Assembly (NCBI GenBank): GCA_017475415.1
Contig: JAFVFM010000036.1
Coordinates: 1 to 5,600, forward strand
Reading direction: 5' to 3'
Length of the DNA stretch: 5,600 nt
Source of the DNA: Solobacterium sp.
GTDB taxonomy: Bacteria; Bacillota_I; Bacilli_A; Erysipelotrichales; Erysipelotrichaceae
Of this stretch, positions 4,320 through 5,600 are shown in pieces. The notes under the pieces are model-generated. The model saw only the letters and a program-made list of their open reading frames with translations, was not told the origin of the DNA and made no database searches. Made by a program: the position numbers and the translations under genes. Every line of letters starts with the position of its first letter. Within the stretch, counting starts at the first letter, position 1.

Positions 4320-5600
4320 TTGGCAAAGTCTCCTCATTTACTTCAGGGCTAACTTCCGGTTCTGGCTCATTAGTAGAAATAGGTTCTACTTTCTTTACAC
4401 GCACCGCAATAATAATCTTTGTATCACTTTGGATATTTACCATATTATCCGGATAAACAAGCTCAAAACCTTCCGGCACAATATTCTTACCTGCTAATTC
4501 TTCGGCAATTTGTTTTACACTATAACTTCCCACACCTACTTGTAAGATATATGGTTTCGCATTAATGGTGATATTTGTGCCATTATCCACAAAGTCAATA
4601 TCTAGATTGTAGGTAGGTGCTTCATAAATTAGGTTCGCTTCTGTAGGTGAACTCTCTTCATATTTTTCATTATCCGATCCAGCACGTACACGTACGATAT
4701 GTTCAGATAAATGTTCAAATGCGCCAGTAGGGAATTTATATTCATATATTGTTTCTGTAACCTTAGTAGGTTCTTCATCATCTATAGAAACCATATAATA
4801 ATCGGCGTGTTCTACTGCATCCCAAACAATATTCCATGAATCCACTGATGTAAGAGCTTGTACTTGCGTAGGTGAATTCAATTGTATTGTTTTAGGAATA
4901 TACGTAAATTGCGCAACAGAAGCTTCACTTTCCTCATATTTATCATCATCTTTCGGATAGGCGATAATGGTAATAGTATACGTAACATCTTTTTGAAAAC
5001 TAGATGAAGGAACACTAGCACTCGTACTAGCTGTGCTCGGTATTGTTCTATCTAAGGCCGGGCTAATACTAATCGCATAACGATTGGCATTTTCTACAGC
5101 GTCCCATTTAATTTGTACATTAGCAGTACTTTGGTCAAAATGAATATTTTGTACACTAGCTAATTTCGTTTTCGTTTCTGGTGTAGCAGATGGAGTAGGT
5201 TCAATTTCTACTTCACCATATTGTTTATTTGTATTCTCACCAGCCCCAAAAATATTCAAATTGCGATCTAGAGCGACTAAAGTATCACGATCGCTAGCTA
5301 GATACATACTATTTTTCATCTTTTTCACCGCTTCGCTAAAAGAAGCTTCCGCGCCATATACCTTTACTTCGCCATTTGAAGCGATTCCTGCAACGAAGCT
5401 TTCACCTATACATACATTTTTCACGCCTTGCAAATCGACTAAATCAACCTTCGTGCCATCTGGACGATACAATGCAACACTACCATCATCATTACATAAG
5501 GCAATACCCATTCTTCCAATGGCAACACTACTTACATTGCCACGCTCATTTAATGTTGCATAAGCGTCATTATCACTAGCGATATATAAGATGTGATTGT
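4312..5600 (-). CDS. RCC1-like propeller and fibronectin III-like surface protein (partial, N-terminus beyond right edge)
   Basis: The frame is open from the right edge (first full codon 5598-5596) to TAA at 4314-4312, 428 visible residues. An internal Met at 5511 is not the start: coding sequence of the same character continues upstream of it. The first 130 or so residues (5598 to about 5210) are RCC1/beta-propeller-like repeats, with phrases such as IGRMGIALCNDDGSVALYRP, CIGESFVAGIASNGEVKVYG and LVALDRNLNIFGAG. A Pro/Thr linker follows (EPTPSATPETKTK, about 5202-5164). Then come two fibronectin III-like domains (about 5163-4894 and 4884-4615), sharing WDAVE.A..Y..SI and KYEES signatures. 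A further beta/alpha domain (about 4615-4393) precedes a Pro/Glu-rich tail. No C-terminal membrane span is present, so the protein is probably secreted or anchored at its unseen N-terminus. Its ligand is unknown. It overlaps the GYF_2 gene by 8 nt. Confidence 0.8.
   Translation of the reverse strand, partial: NHILYIASDNDAYATLNERGNVSSVAIGRMGIALCNDDGSVALYRPDGTKVDLVDLQGVKNVCIGESFVAGIASNGEVKVYGAEASFSEAVKKMKNSMYLASDRDTLVALDRNLNIFGAGENTNKQYGEVEIEPTPSATPETKTKLASVQNIHFDQSTANVQIKWDAVENANRYAISISPALDRTIPSTASTSASVPSSSFQKDVTYTITIIAYPKDDDKYEESEASVAQFTYIPKTIQLNSPTQVQALTSVDSWNIVWDAVEHADYYMVSIDDEEPTKVTETIYEYKFPTGAFEHLSEHIVRVRAGSDNEKYEESSPTEANLIYEAPTYNLDIDFVDNGTNITINAKPYILQVGVGSYSVKQIAEELAGKNIVPEGFELVYPDNMVNIQSDTKIIIAVRVKKVEPISTNEPEPEVSPEVNEETLPNG
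4330..4334 (-). promoter_or_regulatory. Ribosome binding site that decides the GYF_2 gene start
   Basis: AGGAG on the minus strand lies within the last codons of the upstream RCC1/FN3 gene, 10 nt before ATG 4319. It overlaps the alternative in-frame start region (ATG 4337-4335), so it can only serve the downstream ATG. Confidence 0.65.

Noticed and set aside
4312..4330. C-terminal ...ETLPNG resembling a broken LPxTG sorting signal
   Set aside because: The Thr is missing and no hydrophobic span or basic tail follows in any frame; the next codons belong to the GYF_2 gene. Probably coincidence after a Pro/Glu-rich tail.
4130..4456. Plus-strand frame of 108 codons
   Set aside because: It is antisense to the GYF_2 gene and the end of the FN3 gene, both with recognisable domains.
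5261..5579. Two overlapping plus-strand frames near the right edge
   Set aside because: They are antisense to the RCC1-like coding region, which is continuous to the edge; the translations show no domain.

Overview
The window looks like chromosomal DNA of a low-GC Gram-positive bacterium (Bacillota). The evidence is A+T-rich sequence, strong AGGAGG-type ribosome binding sites, TTGACA/TATAAT-like promoters, hairpin-plus-U terminators, a 50-residue four-cysteine ribosomal protein L33, and a lipoprotein of the DUF3048/YerB type. An Erysipelotrichia-like relative is possible, but that is a guess from gene style only.

Layout. Positions 1-807 (minus) hold the N-terminal 269 codons of a secreted protein built from tandem DUF4214 repeats; it runs off the left edge. 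Upstream of it, 808-913 holds its probable promoter and the terminator of the next gene. Positions 914-2029 (minus) encode a DUF3048 lipoprotein. A perfect 10-bp hairpin (2051-2076) separates it from a compact minus-strand operon for ribosome, secretion and transcription functions, in the transcriptional order rpmG (2912-3064), secE (2669-2899), nusG (2081-2665). The operon promoter faces a divergent promoter for a 299-residue zinc-ribbon protein of unknown function (3169-4068, plus). The two -35 boxes touch, and a perfect 8-bp inverted repeat (3121-3141) covers the plus-strand -35 box and the last two bases of the minus-strand one. That repeat is the most operator-like element in the window.

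The 299-residue gene converges on a minus-strand pair. Upstream in that pair is a large extracellular-type protein (RCC1-like propeller repeats, two fibronectin III-like domains, Pro/Glu tail; open at the right edge). Its stop codon overlaps the start of a 72-residue stand-alone GYF_2-type protein (4101-4319). Each convergent gene ends in a terminator hairpin whose loop contains the stop codon.

How the genes relate. rpmG-secE-nusG is a housekeeping unit supplying a 50S protein, the essential small Sec translocon subunit and the NusG elongation factor. Here it is not followed by rplK-rplA, as it is in many bacteria, but by a hairpin and the lipoprotein gene. The flanking genes mostly encode cell-surface or secreted proteins. 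I see no mobile element, CRISPR array, rRNA or tRNA. No defence or otherwise clearly new system is evident; the better leads are the shared operator-like dyad, the uncharacterised zinc-ribbon protein, and the overlapping RCC1/FN3 and GYF_2 gene pair.
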